A stretch of DNA of 64,000 bases from Symbiodinium natans. Its lineage: Eukaryota > Sar > Dinophyceae > Suessiales > Symbiodiniaceae. Shown one piece after another: positions 11,395-22,067 of this stretch. The translations under genes and the position numbers were made by a program. The DNA is taken from assembly GCA_905221605.1 (NCBI GenBank), contig CAJNDS010001868.1, positions 186,001 through 250,000 of the forward strand. The letters run 5' to 3'. How positions within the stretch are numbered: the first letter of the stretch is position 1; each line of letters begins with the position of its first letter. Below the pieces are notes generated by a model, which was given only the letters and a program-made list of their open reading frames with translations, did not search any database and was not told the DNA's origin.

Positions 11395-11479
11395 GAGGTA
11401 GAGTAAGGCCCGCAGATGTTGGCTTGCTCATGCGCTCCCACGAGGCGGGGGGAGCTCGATGAACGGCAAGGCTTGCATC
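11381..11479 (-). CDS. Exon ending at a family C element
   Basis: 99 nt, phase 0, between GTGTACAG|G and GGG|GTTTACG. It reads DASLAVHRAPPASWERMSKP, TSAGLTLPLTHMG. The donor lies in the terminal repeat of the element at 11235-11394. Confidence 0.55.
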
Positions 11480-11627
11480 CTGTACACGATCTTGGTAACC
11501 CCAGGAACCCTCTGGGTTTGGCCTTTAAACCTTGTGAAAAATGCTTATGTATAGGGTTGCTTATTATAAAACCAAATAGGGAAAGTAAAGAAATGTCCCA
11601 CAACCCAACCTAGCCGTATTATGATTA

Positions 11628-11808
11628 AAGGGTGCCCTTTTTCGGGTTGCTTCCTCCAGCCCGAAACCTTAAGCCCAACACCCTAGCCCAAAATCCCAAA
11701 CCCGAAGCCCTAAACCCTAAACCCTAAACCCTAAACCCTAAACCCTAAACCCTAAACCCTAAACCCTAAACCCAAAAGGGCAAAAAGGGCACCACTGGGC
11801 TACCAAGC
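11628..11808. mobile_element. Family B element carrying a CCCTAAA array
   Basis: The left half (AAAGGGTGCCCTTTTTCGGGTTGC) and the right half (GGGCACCACTGGGCTACC) of family B are separated by a CCCTAAA array, 11708-11774. Confidence 0.6.
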
Positions 11809-11862
11809 CATCGAGGGCCAAATACCGGCTCTGGTGATGGCTTCGGAGAGCCCTTGGGAAAA

Positions 11863-11953
11863 CCCTAAACCCTAAACCCTAAACCCTAAACCCTAAACCC
11901 TAAACCCTAAACCCTAAACCCTAAACCCTAGCCCTAAACCCTAGCCCTAAACC
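11863..11953. repeat. Interstitial telomeric array, CCCTAAA
   Basis: About twelve units, the last with CCCTAGC variants. Confidence 0.95.
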
Positions 11954-12012
11954 CGAATCCCAAGCCATGAGAGGCTTGGGGGTTTGTAGGATTTCCAGTG
12001 TAGACCCCAGTC

Positions 12013-12049
12013 TAGGCTTTCAGGGCCTCAATGGAGGCATACACTCCTG
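12013..12049 (-). CDS. Possible C-terminal exon
   Basis: After ATTGCAG|GA the frame reads VYASIEALKA and a TAG stop, so a gene may end here. Confidence 0.35.
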
Positions 12050-12176
12050 CAATCATTTTAGGACCCCTACACCACCTAAACCCTAAACCCTTGTTGCAAC
12101 CCTAAACCCTAAACCCCAAACCCTAAACCCTAACCCTAAACCCTAAACCCTATGCCCTAAACCCTAAACCCTAAAC

Positions 12177-12521
12177 CCTAATCTCTTCTTGGCTGCGAAC
12201 CCCAAAGCGGGCTTCTAGGGCTTCGTGGCCTCCGAGCTGCAGCTTGCGCGGTTTAGGGTTTAGGGTTTAGGGGTTAGGGTTTAGGGTTTAGGGTTTGGGG
12301 TTTAGGGTTTAGGGTTTAGGGTTTAGGGTTTAGGGTTTAGGGTTTAGGGTTTAGGGTTTAGGGTTTAGGGTTTAGGGTTTAGGGTTTGGGGTTTAGGGTT
12401 TTAGGGTTTAGTATTTAGGGTTTAAGGGATCACCTCTAGGCCGGGTCCCGCCCAGGGCTCTCCGAGTATCTTTGCACGGCGAACGCCGGCCGAGCTTGTT
12501 GAAGCAAGGCTTGGACGGCCC
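12177..12521 (-). CDS. Two exons with telomeric acceptor and telomeric donor
   Basis: The upper exon starts at TTTAG|GGG (12521) inside a repeat unit and ends near 12432; two frames are open (AVQALLQQARPAFAVQRYSE or GPSKPCFNKLGRRSP). The lower exon, 12242-12177 (66 nt, GCGCAAG|C), reads LQLGGHEALEARFGVRSQEE, IR and ends AGG|GTTTAGGG. The 170-bp G-strand array 12251-12424 lies in the intron between them. Confidence 0.5.
12251..12424. repeat. Interstitial telomeric array, TTTAGGG
   Basis: About 24 units. It faces a CCCTAAA array at 12071-12180, and exon 12242-12177 lies between the two. Confidence 0.95.
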
Positions 12522-13188
12522 CTAAAGCCCAGGGTTTAGGGTTTAGGGCTTCCGAACTAGGATGGCCCTGAAGAACTTCGCTCACAGACGTTCCGAAATA
12601 GGATGGCTAAAAAAAACGCTGAAAAATGCTCCGAAACATGATAACCCTAAACCCTAAACCCTAAACCCTAAACCCCAAGATGTGGAAAGATGAACTATCC
12701 CAAGGGCCGAGGTGGTGGGGTTTTGGGTTCTGGGAACTGGGGCCTTGGGCTCAGGGTGTTCGGGATATTTGGGTACCCCAATACAGGTGTAGGGTTTAGG
12801 GTTTAGGGTTTAGGGTTCAGGGTCAAAACCATGGCCCTGCCATAGTCAGATGGTAGTCGGAGGGTGTGGATTTTGAACACCCAGAGCCCACATCAGTAGT
12901 TTGCGGGTCAGGGCCTCGGGCTTTCAAGAAGCAGAAATCAGCTGCAAGCTAGACCTGAAACCCTAAACCCTAACCCTAAACGCCTAAACCCAAACCCTAA
13001 ACAGGCCAAAGTCGCAAAGGTTGGTCTGTTGGGTTCTTAAGTTTACCTTAAGAACCAAGACCTACACTGTTGTGTAGGCCCTAAGTATAAATCCCCTTGT
13101 AGCATTTTTAGGCATCCTACAAAAGAAGGTGCTCTGGTCCGAAGGCAGGGTTTAGATGGGATTGGGGTCTTTAAAGCCTGCTCAGCAC

Positions 13189-13245
13189 CTGTTCGGCCGC
13201 GCGAAAGATCACGACGTCTGAATTGCATGCGCGGAGCTGTGCATT
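13189..13245 (-). CDS. Exon, unknown protein
   Basis: 57 nt, phase 0, between TTCTGCAG|A and GAACAG|GTGCTGAG. It reads NAQLRACNSDVVIFRAAEQ. Confidence 0.55.
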
Positions 13246-13342
13246 CTGCAGGTGAGCTCTCAGTAATTCCCTAACGCCCTAAACCCTAAACCCTAAACCC
13301 TAAACGCTAAACCCTAAACCCTAAACCCTCGATATTTCCTAC

Positions 13343-13627
13343 ATTAGAGCTGAGGAGCCGATGTTGCTTGTGGCTACTGAAAGGGCTTCTTGAGACTGAG
13401 AAACGGCTGACAGCTCTTCCCTTTTGGCAGGCTTTTCCACCATCGTCACGATAGGGTTTAGGGTTTAGGGTTTAGGGTTTAGGGTTTAGGGTTTAGGGTT
13501 TAGGGTTTAGGGTTTAGGGTTTAGGGTTTCAGAACTACGATACCATCGGTGTGGTCGACGGTCTGGAGGAAAAGTATCGACCTGCTCTGCTTGTATGTAC
13601 AGCACGCAGTGAGGACCAAGCCATCGA
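13343..13627 (-). CDS. Two in-phase exons flanking a long telomeric array
   Basis: Exon 13627-13544 (84 nt, CCTTGAG|T ... CCGATG|GTATCG) reads SMAWSSLRAVHTSRAGRYFS, SRPSTTPM. Exon 13431-13343 (89 nt, GGAAAAG|C ... CTAAT|GTAGGAAA) reads PAKREELSAVSQSQEALSVA, TSNIGSSAL. The 112-bp intron is mostly an 11-unit array, read as CCCTAAA on the coding strand. An upstream segment at about 13858-13710 is also open (DLQFLPVMVLVPHCCCFLVE). Confidence 0.6.
13452..13528. repeat. Interstitial telomeric array, TTTAGGG
   Basis: Eleven perfect units filling most of the intron 13432-13543. Confidence 0.95.
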
Positions 13628-14496
13628 CTCAAGGATTCCCAAGCGTGTTATGGGTTTAGGTTTAGGGTTTAGGGTTTAGGGTTTAGGGTTTAGGGTTTAG
13701 GGATTCGGGTCTTGCACTAGCATCCGGCAAGCAGAGCGCGTGGCCCATAGCCCCAAGCACGAATGACACGGAGCAAGTATGCGCGAATCCTCTTTCCACA
13801 AGGAAGCAGCAACAATGCGGCACCAAGACCATCACAGGAAGAAATTGCAAATCCTTTGGTGACGGATCACACGTACCACCCCTCCAAACCCCCAACCCCT
13901 CCTCCCACCCACTAAAGTTCTGAAGCCCTCCGCCTTAAACTGCCATAAAATCCCATGCGACATCGCTGGTCCTCATTGCTACAGTGCTACAGCTCTTGAA
14001 TTGCGCCGAAGAGAACCGGGTCCATTGTTGGAGAGACTACATGTTTCTGTATGGGGCCCATGAGCCCTAAACCCTAAACCCTAAACCCTAAACCTAAACC
14101 GAAGTCCTGTTCAAGGTGCCAAAGAGCCGAAGAGGGAAATCCACCGTTTAAGTCCGAAACGGGATGGAGGCCATCCCCCAACAACAAACATCTTGACTTA
14201 TTGAAAACTCCGTTTACAAAGCCTGCCGCAGTGACATAGTTGTGATCGAGGGTTTATAAGGTTATAAACAGAACCAACTGAAACCACCAATGACTCTGAA
14301 AAACGGCTGGACAAGCTTGCACCAGTCACACAAGGAACCATCTGTCGATTTGCTTAAGAACCACCAACAAGTAGAAGACAATATTCCCGATATTCCCCTT
14401 ACAAGGAAGAGTATTCTTTATTGATTGGGGGCTTCTTAAGCCAATAGTAGATCTGGTCATGTGCGCCTGACCTCCCCCCACTCCCTAATTCTTACA

Positions 14497-15030
14497 TCCG
14501 TTGACTCAGAAGAGGTTCGCCGCTTTTTGTATACAGTTTCGGGGTTTGGGGTTTAGGGTTCTGAAGTTAGTCCTTTCCCTGGTCCCCGGGACCACATGAA
14601 CCATCAACCAGAGGTCATACACCCTAGACGACTGTCATTCCGATTAAGGTATATGAACCATAAACCTTAAAGGGTTCATTTGGCTCGCAAGGTGAATGTG
14701 AGGTCTAGACCTTACGGTATTCGTTTCCGTTCGTTCTTCACCTAAAGGGTCCAGGGCCGGGAGGTCTTGGAGATGATTCTCGTGTTTCGGGGGTTCGGAG
14801 GTTTGGGGTTTAGGGGTTTGGGGTTTGGGGTTTAAGGTTTAGGGTTTAGGGTTTAGGGCTTCGGGTTTAGGGTTTAGGGCTTCGGGTTTAGGGCTTCGTA
14901 AGGGGTTTTGGGTTGTGAGGGCTTCTATACTCCGATCCTCGAAGGCTACGGGTCAGCTGTCTGCGCGCAGGCTCGCCACGAAACACGCTCTCAGGTGCCT
15001 CAGAGGTGAAGGGTCGGATGTAGTCTTACA
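14497..15030 (-). CDS. Two exon candidates
   Basis: Around 15028-14957 the frame reads IRPFTSEAPESVFRGEPARR, QLT before C|GTAGCC. Around 14526-14497 a micro-exon reads RRTSSESTD before a canonical donor GTAAGAAT. Phase between them was not established. Confidence 0.4.
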
Positions 15031-15737
15031 CACTACCCTTGGGTGTAGGGTCTAGGGCTTAGGGTTGGGGTTTAGGGTTTAAGTTTTAGATACTAAAGTT
15101 TAGGGATAGGGTCACTTCTCAAAAAGATGGTTCCATGTTTGGGGTACCAGGGCGGCCTTATAATGCCTGAATAGAGATTGTAGTAGCATAAAGTATACGA
15201 CTCAATTTTCGGGTCCGTTTCGTCCTCAAGGAAAGCCGTACCGCCACTAAACCCAAAATTACCTCAAACCCGACATCCTAAGCCAGCAGGAGCACAGTCT
15301 GGCCGACTTGTGGCAGGAACAGATGTTGATGTTGCAAACGCCGCATGTATCCAGGTGAAGAGGTGGGTTGTACGGGATGTGCAGCCTGCCTGGGGTTGCA
15401 ACAACGAGGGCTTCAGACAAGGAAGTGGCATAAGCTTTCGGTAAGCTAAGCTTTTTTCGGATTTGAGGGTTCAGGGACTCGGGTTCCTGGCTAACCACAA
15501 CCGAACACTGAATGGACAAGCCGAGGCAAAACGAGAACCGAGTCCCAAATCAAACCCTATACCCTAAACCCTTAACCCTAAACCCTAAACCGGAGACCTC
15601 AGGGCCAAGAAAGCAACATGAAGGCCATGGCTTTGAATTGGGGATGTTTCCCCCTTCTACGAACAGCGCCTGAACAGAGATTAGAGTAACCCGCCCCATT
15701 CGGATCCCTACCAAGGACTGTTAGCATAAGGAAGAAC

Positions 15738-16112
15738 TCCCCAAGCCTTGAGCCATGACTCCTCTCCATCCATGTTTCCGAGCTCCCGGCAGTCGCTGAC
15801 CAGGAAGATAGTCTGAAAACGCCCGAACGGCTTAGGCCGTTGACTCAACTGGGGAGTGCTTGGTTGGTGTTGGAACCGTGGCAGCTGCAAAACAGCCACC
15901 TTTGCAGTGTTTTAGGCTTTCGGTGGTGTAGGGTGAATAAGGGCTAACCCTGAACCCTGAACCGCCAAGCGCGAACCTCAAACCCCAAAAAGTTTTGGGT
16001 CGACAACTCTCAGTTCCCAAACGGGGCCCAAGTCAAGCGCGGCTGGGGTTTCCTCTGAGGGCTTCAGATTCGCAGGACCTTGCAATGCAAAAACGCTCTC
16101 AAAGCGGGCATT
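15738..16112 (-). CDS. Two in-phase exons, unknown protein
   Basis: Exon 16112-15984 (129 nt) reads NARFESVFALQGPANLKPSE, ETPAALDLGPVWELRVVDPK, LFG and ends GGG|GTTTGAGG. Exon 15812-15738 (75 nt) follows TTTTCAG|A and reads TIFLVSDCRELGNMDGEESW, LKAWG. Both are phase 0. The combination VWELRVVDP...TIFLVSD looks like alternating beta strands. No family recognised. Confidence 0.6.
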
Positions 16113-16261
16113 CTTCCGAACCCCAATGGCCCTTGAAACTACACCTCTGAGTCCTGCTATACCCTAAACCCTAAACCCTAAACCCTAAACCCTAAACCCT
16201 AAACCCTAATCCCCCACCCTGCTTCACTTCCAACACCCACCAGCAAGGCCCCTAAAGATAC

Positions 16262-16296
16262 GCTGATGGCGAAGATCTGCGCGCTTCCGTGAACTT
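16262..16296 (-). CDS. Micro-exon with degenerate telomeric donor
   Basis: 35 nt between AATTGCCAG|A and TCAGC|GTATCTTTAGGGG. It reads KFTEARRSSPS. The intron upstream holds the family G element at 16312-16441. Confidence 0.45.
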
Positions 16297-16311
16297 CTGG
16301 CAATTGCAAGC

Positions 16312-16441
16312 ACTCCTAGGGGATAGGATTAGGGGGACCCTTGGGGATATAGACCCTCTGAATAAGCTCCCTGTTTAAGAGAGCCAGAACAAGGTTCAGA
16401 AGGGGTACCCTTTGAAGGGTCCCCCTTATCCTACCTAGGAA
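16312..16441. mobile_element. Family G element without telomeric units
   Basis: Ends CCTAGGGGATAGGATTAGGGGGACC and GGTCCCCCTTATCCTACCTAGGA. The centre reads CTCTGAATAAGCTCCCTGTTTAAGAGAGCC. Confidence 0.75.
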
Positions 16442-16746
16442 CTCCATCCTTAAGGACCAGATCAACTCTCAAATGGGGGTCGCATACCAGATACGACTAT
16501 AACTCCGATTAAGGTGTATGAAGCCTAAACCCGATTTTAGGGCCCAGAATTGGGTTTTCCAGGGACCTACATGGGCTTCGGGACAGTTGCTGCATGGACC
16601 CTTTTGCATTTGTAGGGGTTGGGGTGGGGGGGGTTTAGGTTTAGGGGGCGTTGATCGCTATACCACTACTGCAAAAATCCGAGGCGCAGCATTTGAAGAT
16701 TCAGGGTTCTATGCTCTAAACCCTAAACCCTAAACCCTAGAAACAC

Positions 16747-16823
16747 GTCTTTGACACCGAGTCTTCCAAGAGGTTCAGGAGGCGCTTTGGAACGTGATCG
16801 CCGCCCATCAGCATCAGCAAGGG
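16747..16823 (-). CDS. Exon, helical segment
   Basis: 77 nt between GTCTTAAG|C and AAGAC|GTGTTTC. It reads PLLMLMGGDHVPKRLLNLLE, DSVSK. A CCCTAAA/CCCTGAA array follows directly at 16851-16946. Confidence 0.5.
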
Positions 16824-16850
16824 CTTAAGACACGATGAACACCCTAAACC

Positions 16851-16946
16851 CTAAACCCTAAACCCTAAACCCTAAACCCTAAACCCTAAACCCTAAACCC
16901 TGAACCCTGAACCCTGAACCCTGAACCCTGAACCCTGAACCCTAAA
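16851..16946. repeat. Mixed array CCCTAAA then CCCTGAA
   Basis: Eight CCCTAAA units pass abruptly into six CCCTGAA units. Confidence 0.95.
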
Positions 16947-17078
16947 CAAAAAAACCCTCTACAAGGTTTAGGGCTTTTAGGGGGGCTGAGGGTTTAGGCC
17001 TTAGGGCTTCTAGACTCCCTCCACTGCCTAAACCCTAGCCCGAAACCCTATAATCCCTTCGCCCCAATATGAAACACC

Positions 17079-17182
17079 CCCTACCCCCGAATATTAAATA
17101 CCCCACGCTATGGTTATATTATAGTCTGGCTATAATATAGCCAGACAGTATAGGGGCATTGAATATTAGGGGGTAGGGAAGG
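17079..17182. repeat. Palindromic element, single copy
   Basis: CTACCCCCGAATATTAAATACCCC ... GGGGCATTGAATATTAGGGGGTAG with a TATAATATAGCCAGAC core; can fold into one hairpin of about 50 bp. Confidence 0.65.
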
Positions 17183-17492
17183 GGTTAATACTAGGGGGAA
17201 GGGGTTATAGCCTCATAATCCTGTAGACCCTAGATCCTATAAAGACGTGGGGTCAGGGTTTGGGTTTAGGGTTTAGGGTGTAGGGCTTTTGCCACCTGCC
17301 TAGCGGTTTAGGGTTTAGGGTTTGGGGTTTAGGGCAGATCAGGTTTAAGGTTCAGGTTAACGAATGCAGTGCCAACACCCCTAAAGTAAGGAATCTCCTG
17401 AACATGAAAAAGGGGAATGAAGCATCATCTACGGAATAATCGGTACCCTGTCTTTCACCAAAGATCTGCTCTTGGGGGGGAGGGGGGGGGGC

Positions 17493-17655
17493 CTAAACCC
17501 TAAACCCTAAACCCTAAACCCTAAACCCTAAACCCTAAACCCTAAACCTCTAAACCTCTAAGCCCTATAAGCCCTAAGCCCTAAACCCTAAACCCTAAAC
17601 CCTAAACCCTAACCCTAAACCCTAAACCCCTAAACCCTAAACCCTAAACCCTAAA
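17493..17655. repeat. Interstitial telomeric array, CCCTAAA
   Basis: About 22 units with a few 8-mers, preceded by a run of Gs (17477-17491). Confidence 0.95.
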
Positions 17656-18335
17656 TCCAAGGATGACACTTCTGCAAAGTGCACCACCATGCCAGATGTG
17701 TCTCAAGCCCTTGGCTCTCAGCTCAGTGGAGTCGAGGGGGAACCTGCCGCCAGGTGCTTGGAAGTGCGTGAATGGGTATGCTACTTAGAGGCTTTTCTGC
17801 CACCCACACTGCAACCCTAAACCCTAAACCCTAAACCCTAAACCCTAAAACCCTAAAACCCTAAAACCCTAAACACCACCATATCAGGCGCCCGCTTCTG
17901 CAGGGACGATTCGAGGCCATGGTTACGAGGGGAAGAGAGACAATGGAGCCTGGATGTTTAGGGTTTAGGGTTCCGGGTTTAGAGGTTCATGGGGTACTCA
18001 GAAGTGGGGTTTCTAAGTAGGTTAACTATGGTTCTGGCCTTCGTTCTTTTGACCCTACCGATAAGTACCCATGAACCGCCAAGTAAGCCCTCTAGATACC
18101 TGGTACCCGACCGTCAGAACTCAACCCCCTGTTTGCCCCGATCGTGAAGCTTAGGGTCTTGTAAATAGAGGTTTAAACCCTAAACCCTAAACGGTTGAGG
18201 GTTGTAGGGCTGAGGGGTTTGCAATGTTGTTCTTGAATGTTGTTCGCGGCTTCTTGGCGTAATCCGGGCTTAAGAAATGGCATCCCCTGGATTATCTGAT
18301 GATTCTGGCTGTAAGGTCCATATGTCCCTACTCAC

Positions 18336-18500
18336 TTCTTTGGGAGGGGGCGAAGGGCAACGCTGGGAATGCCAGGGAAGGGGTGACCCCTGTTGCGCCC
18401 ATTTTGTCATCGCGCGCCGTTTTGTGCCGCGCGGCTTCGCAGCCGCACCCCTCTCCAGGGGGGCGGACAGGCCCATGCCCAGAGAACCCATAATGCCCAT
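18336..18500 (-). CDS. Possible first exon of the next gene
   Basis: From an ATG at 18500 the frame is open for 55 codons (MGIMGSLGMGLSAPLERGAA, AKPRGTKRRAMTKWAQQGSP and on) to a canonical donor AAAGAA|GTGAGTAGGG. A stop lies in frame two codons upstream of the ATG. It sits 400 bp after the BUD13-like stop. A second open segment, 18720-18583 (ESVQHVNAPLSKPQTSQKTS), lies between them. Confidence 0.5.
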
Positions 18501-18900
18501 GGATTATGGAAGATTCTGAGGTATTCCTTATATAAGTTCTGTTCGAATCCCACTTCGGAAGTCAGAGAAAGTTTTCATCAAATCATACTAGCCTTCGATC
18601 AAGAGGTATTGGGTTCTCTGGGTGGGTGCGGACGGTCTCTGCACGTCTGCCGCTTGTTTTCTGTGAGGTTTGGGGCTTGCTCAGGGGGGCGTTGACATGC
18701 TGCACGCTTTCCAAGAAAGGATGGCTGGAACATAGGTTGTCATGTATACACCAGGTGCGTAGGCTCCTGCTTTTAAAAGGCGCCAAAACTAAACCCTAAA
18801 CCCTAAACCCTAAACCCTAAACCCTAAACCCTAAACCCTGAACAGCTGCGTGCAGTGAGAGGGAGACCCAGCAGCGCACGCACGCGCAGCTGGCACGGGC

Positions 18901-21900
18901 TCAGTTGTCGTCATTGGCCATTTCTCGGCGCCAGGCATCGGCTTTCTCAAATTCCCTGGCCGTGGTTGTCACTGGGGTTTAGGGTTTAGGGTTTAGGGTT
19001 TAGGGTTTAGGGTTTAGGGTTTAGGGTTTAGGGTTTTGGGACCTACATAGGATTCCGCGGCCCAGTGTAGGAGCTTAAAGGGTCAGGCGCAATCAGGTCG
19101 GAGTTGGGCCGTCCAGGACTCTGGGCCTGGGAATCGGGGGGGTGGGGGGGGAGGCAGGGCCGTGTGCTGAAGACTTCAGTTTGGGGGGGGGGGGGGGGGG
19201 ATTCCATGCACAGACCCTGAAATAAGTGAGACAAGCAAATCCTCAACTGCCAACTACCCTCCCCCCCCCCCCCCCACCACCACCGCCAAAAAAACACACT
19301 CTGAAACACCGTAAGCCTTTCAACTTTCAACCTGGACTCTGGGCACAAAACCCGACATCCTTCAACCCTAAAAAATAGCTGCTGAGTTCATAAGCCCCAA
19401 AAAGTGTACGCTTGCAGTTCTATAGGAGATTATAGTACCCCAAAAAATGCAAAGTGTGCCCACTCAGCTACTGAGAAATCCTTCAGCTGCCCAGACGGCA
19501 GCTCTGGATTAGCACCCTCGCTCCGGCGCAGCCTCTGGTTCTCGGTGTGGAATGAGGGAATGAGGTACCCTATATAATCCCTTACATAATCCCTTAAAGG
19601 GTACATCGTGAGGGAATGAGGTGCCCTATATAATCCCTTATATAATCCCTTAAAGGGTACATCTAGGGGCCCTCATGTTCTCATTCCCTCCTAAGAACGA
19701 GGAGGACAGCCGAAACCCTAAGCCCTTAGACCCTAGACCCTAGACCCTAAACCCTAAACCCTAAACCCTAAACCCTAAACCCTAAACCCTAAACCCTAAA
19801 CCCCATTCAGCCTCGTGTTCTTGGTGTGGAAGTACTCCTTCTCGAAGCCTCGATTGGTCTGCACTTTGTTGGGTGGGGAGCTGACGGCCTTGGGGACCAA
19901 ATGGACCCCAAAAGGGATTATGGTTCTTTTTGCTTTGACAGGATTTTTTGTGGTATATCCCTAAACCCTAAACCCTAAACCCTAAACCCTAAACCCTAAA
20001 CCCTAGACCCTACCCCCCTTCAATTTGGTCTGCAGGGTCGGGGTTGCCGGGGCATCCCCTAAACCCTAAACCCTAAACCCGAAACCCGAAACCCCAAACC
20101 CTAAACCCTAAACCCTCAGGGTTTAGGGTTTAGGGTAGTTTAGGGTGGTTACTCTTCCTCTTTTTTTGCCACCCGCCCAGCACTCTCGCACGCCTGGTTT
20201 GGGTATCGGATTTCCCGGGGGCAGGTCTGGAGCTTCCCTGCAGATCCAAAGCATCAGCCGGGTTTAGGGTTTAGGGTTTAGGGTTTAGGGTTTAGGGTTT
20301 AGGGCTCTGTAGCAACCTTTGCAAACGTACCCCCGAAACTCGTCTAGTTCAGGACGCGCTTCCCCAAACCCTCAGCCCTCTGCCCTCCCGGAGTTGGCGC
20401 CCTAAACCCTAAACCCTAAACCCTAAACCCTAAACCCTAAACCCTAAACCCTAAACCCTAGACCCTAGACCCTAGACCCTAGAACCTAAACCCTAAACCC
20501 TAAACCCTAAACCCTACAAACCCGATAAGCTCGAGAAACCCTATGAAACCCCAAGAAACTCATAAACACTATAAACCCTATAAACCCCACAAAACCCTGG
20601 AAACCCCATAAACCCTACCAAACCCTAGAAGCCCTACAAAACCCTAGAAACCGTATCGAACCCTGTGAACCCTCTAAACCCCTCTAAACCCTATAAATCC
20701 CTAAACCCCCAGTGTTGCCAGTCCGAGAAGCCATTCCCCCGCACTTTACCATCCCAACGGTAGCCTGGGAGGATCTCCTCAGCTGCAGGGGGGGAACTTG
20801 ATAGGGGTTTAGGGTTTAGGGTTTAGGGTTGAGCCCTAAGCCCCCTAAGCTCTAACCCCCGCAACCCCAACACCCTACAGTGAACCCATGAAGTATACCT
20901 TACATGATCCTTGTTGCCGTAGGCGCTAAAGCCTTCACATTGTTACGCCCTGAGACAACACCCTAAGCCCTCCAACCCAAAACTCCAAGCCCTGAAAGCT
21001 AAACCCTAAACCCCAAACCCTGAACCTTAAAGTTTGGGAGTTCTGGGTTGGGGAGAGAGTTGCCGAGTCCCCGAGGGGTTTCTCGGCAGCTGATTTTGGG
21101 CCTGTGAACCCTACCTTGAGAACCCAAACCCCACGGTTAGACCGTTTTGTGGGCTCTTGTTCTGAACAACCCCTTCTAGGGTTTAGGGTTTAGGGTTTAG
21201 GGTTTAGGGTTTAGGGTTTAGGGTAGCATTCTTAGGCAACCTGCCCAAAAAAATCTGCTGCAAACTCCAAAACCCTGCATTGGGTGCGGGATACTTTTGT
21301 TGAGAACCCGAGAGTGCCAACCGCAGAAGACAGAGCCAAGGAGCCTTCAACAAAGGGTTTAGGGCCTAGGATTTAGGGCTGAGGGCCGAAAGGTACGCCA
21401 GGTGTCGTATCGGTTCTGCCACGGTGGGTGTGGACATTTCGGCCTTGTCGCCGGAGGGCTTTCAGAACTCCAGGAGCTTTGGACAAACCCTGAACCCTCT
21501 CTCAACCCTAAAACCTAAACCCTAAAACCCTCTACAAGATTCTTAAGATAGAGGTTTCGAGCTCTACGGTCCACGGTATCTGAGCAGCTTCGAGGCGTGC
21601 CAGGGTTCGAGGTCGAACTGCAGCTCTGTGCAGGGGCGCCCCGCTGGCTGTAGTTGAGGGTTTAGAGGGTCCATACGGGGGCTCATAGGGTTTTATAGGG
21701 AGCTGATAGGGTTTATAGGGGGCTGATAGGTGGCCTATGGGTAGCTATAAATAGGGGGTTTGGAGGGTATTAGGTGGCTTAGAGGGAATTTATTGGGGGT
21801 TTACAGGGGGCTTATAATCTAGGGTGTTTGTGGGGTTTATAGCTGGTTTGTACGGGGTTTATCGGTGGCTTATAGGGGTTTATCGGGGTTTATGGGGTGG

Positions 21901-22035
21901 GTTTATAGGGGCTTAACCCTCTGTGCATCCTAAACTCGAAACTCTGAATTGGGGCCTTGGGCCGGTTAGGAATACCTGTGTTCCGAGTTGTGCGGCCACT
22001 CACAACAAATGTTATGACTTCTCTCCCTCTCTCTC

Positions 22036-22067
<32 letters not shown>

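Noticed and set aside
18540-18575. GTTCGAATCCCACTTCGG, a tRNA T-arm / B-box look-alike
   Set aside because: No matching acceptor stem or D-arm at the right distance; the same region is open on the minus strand.
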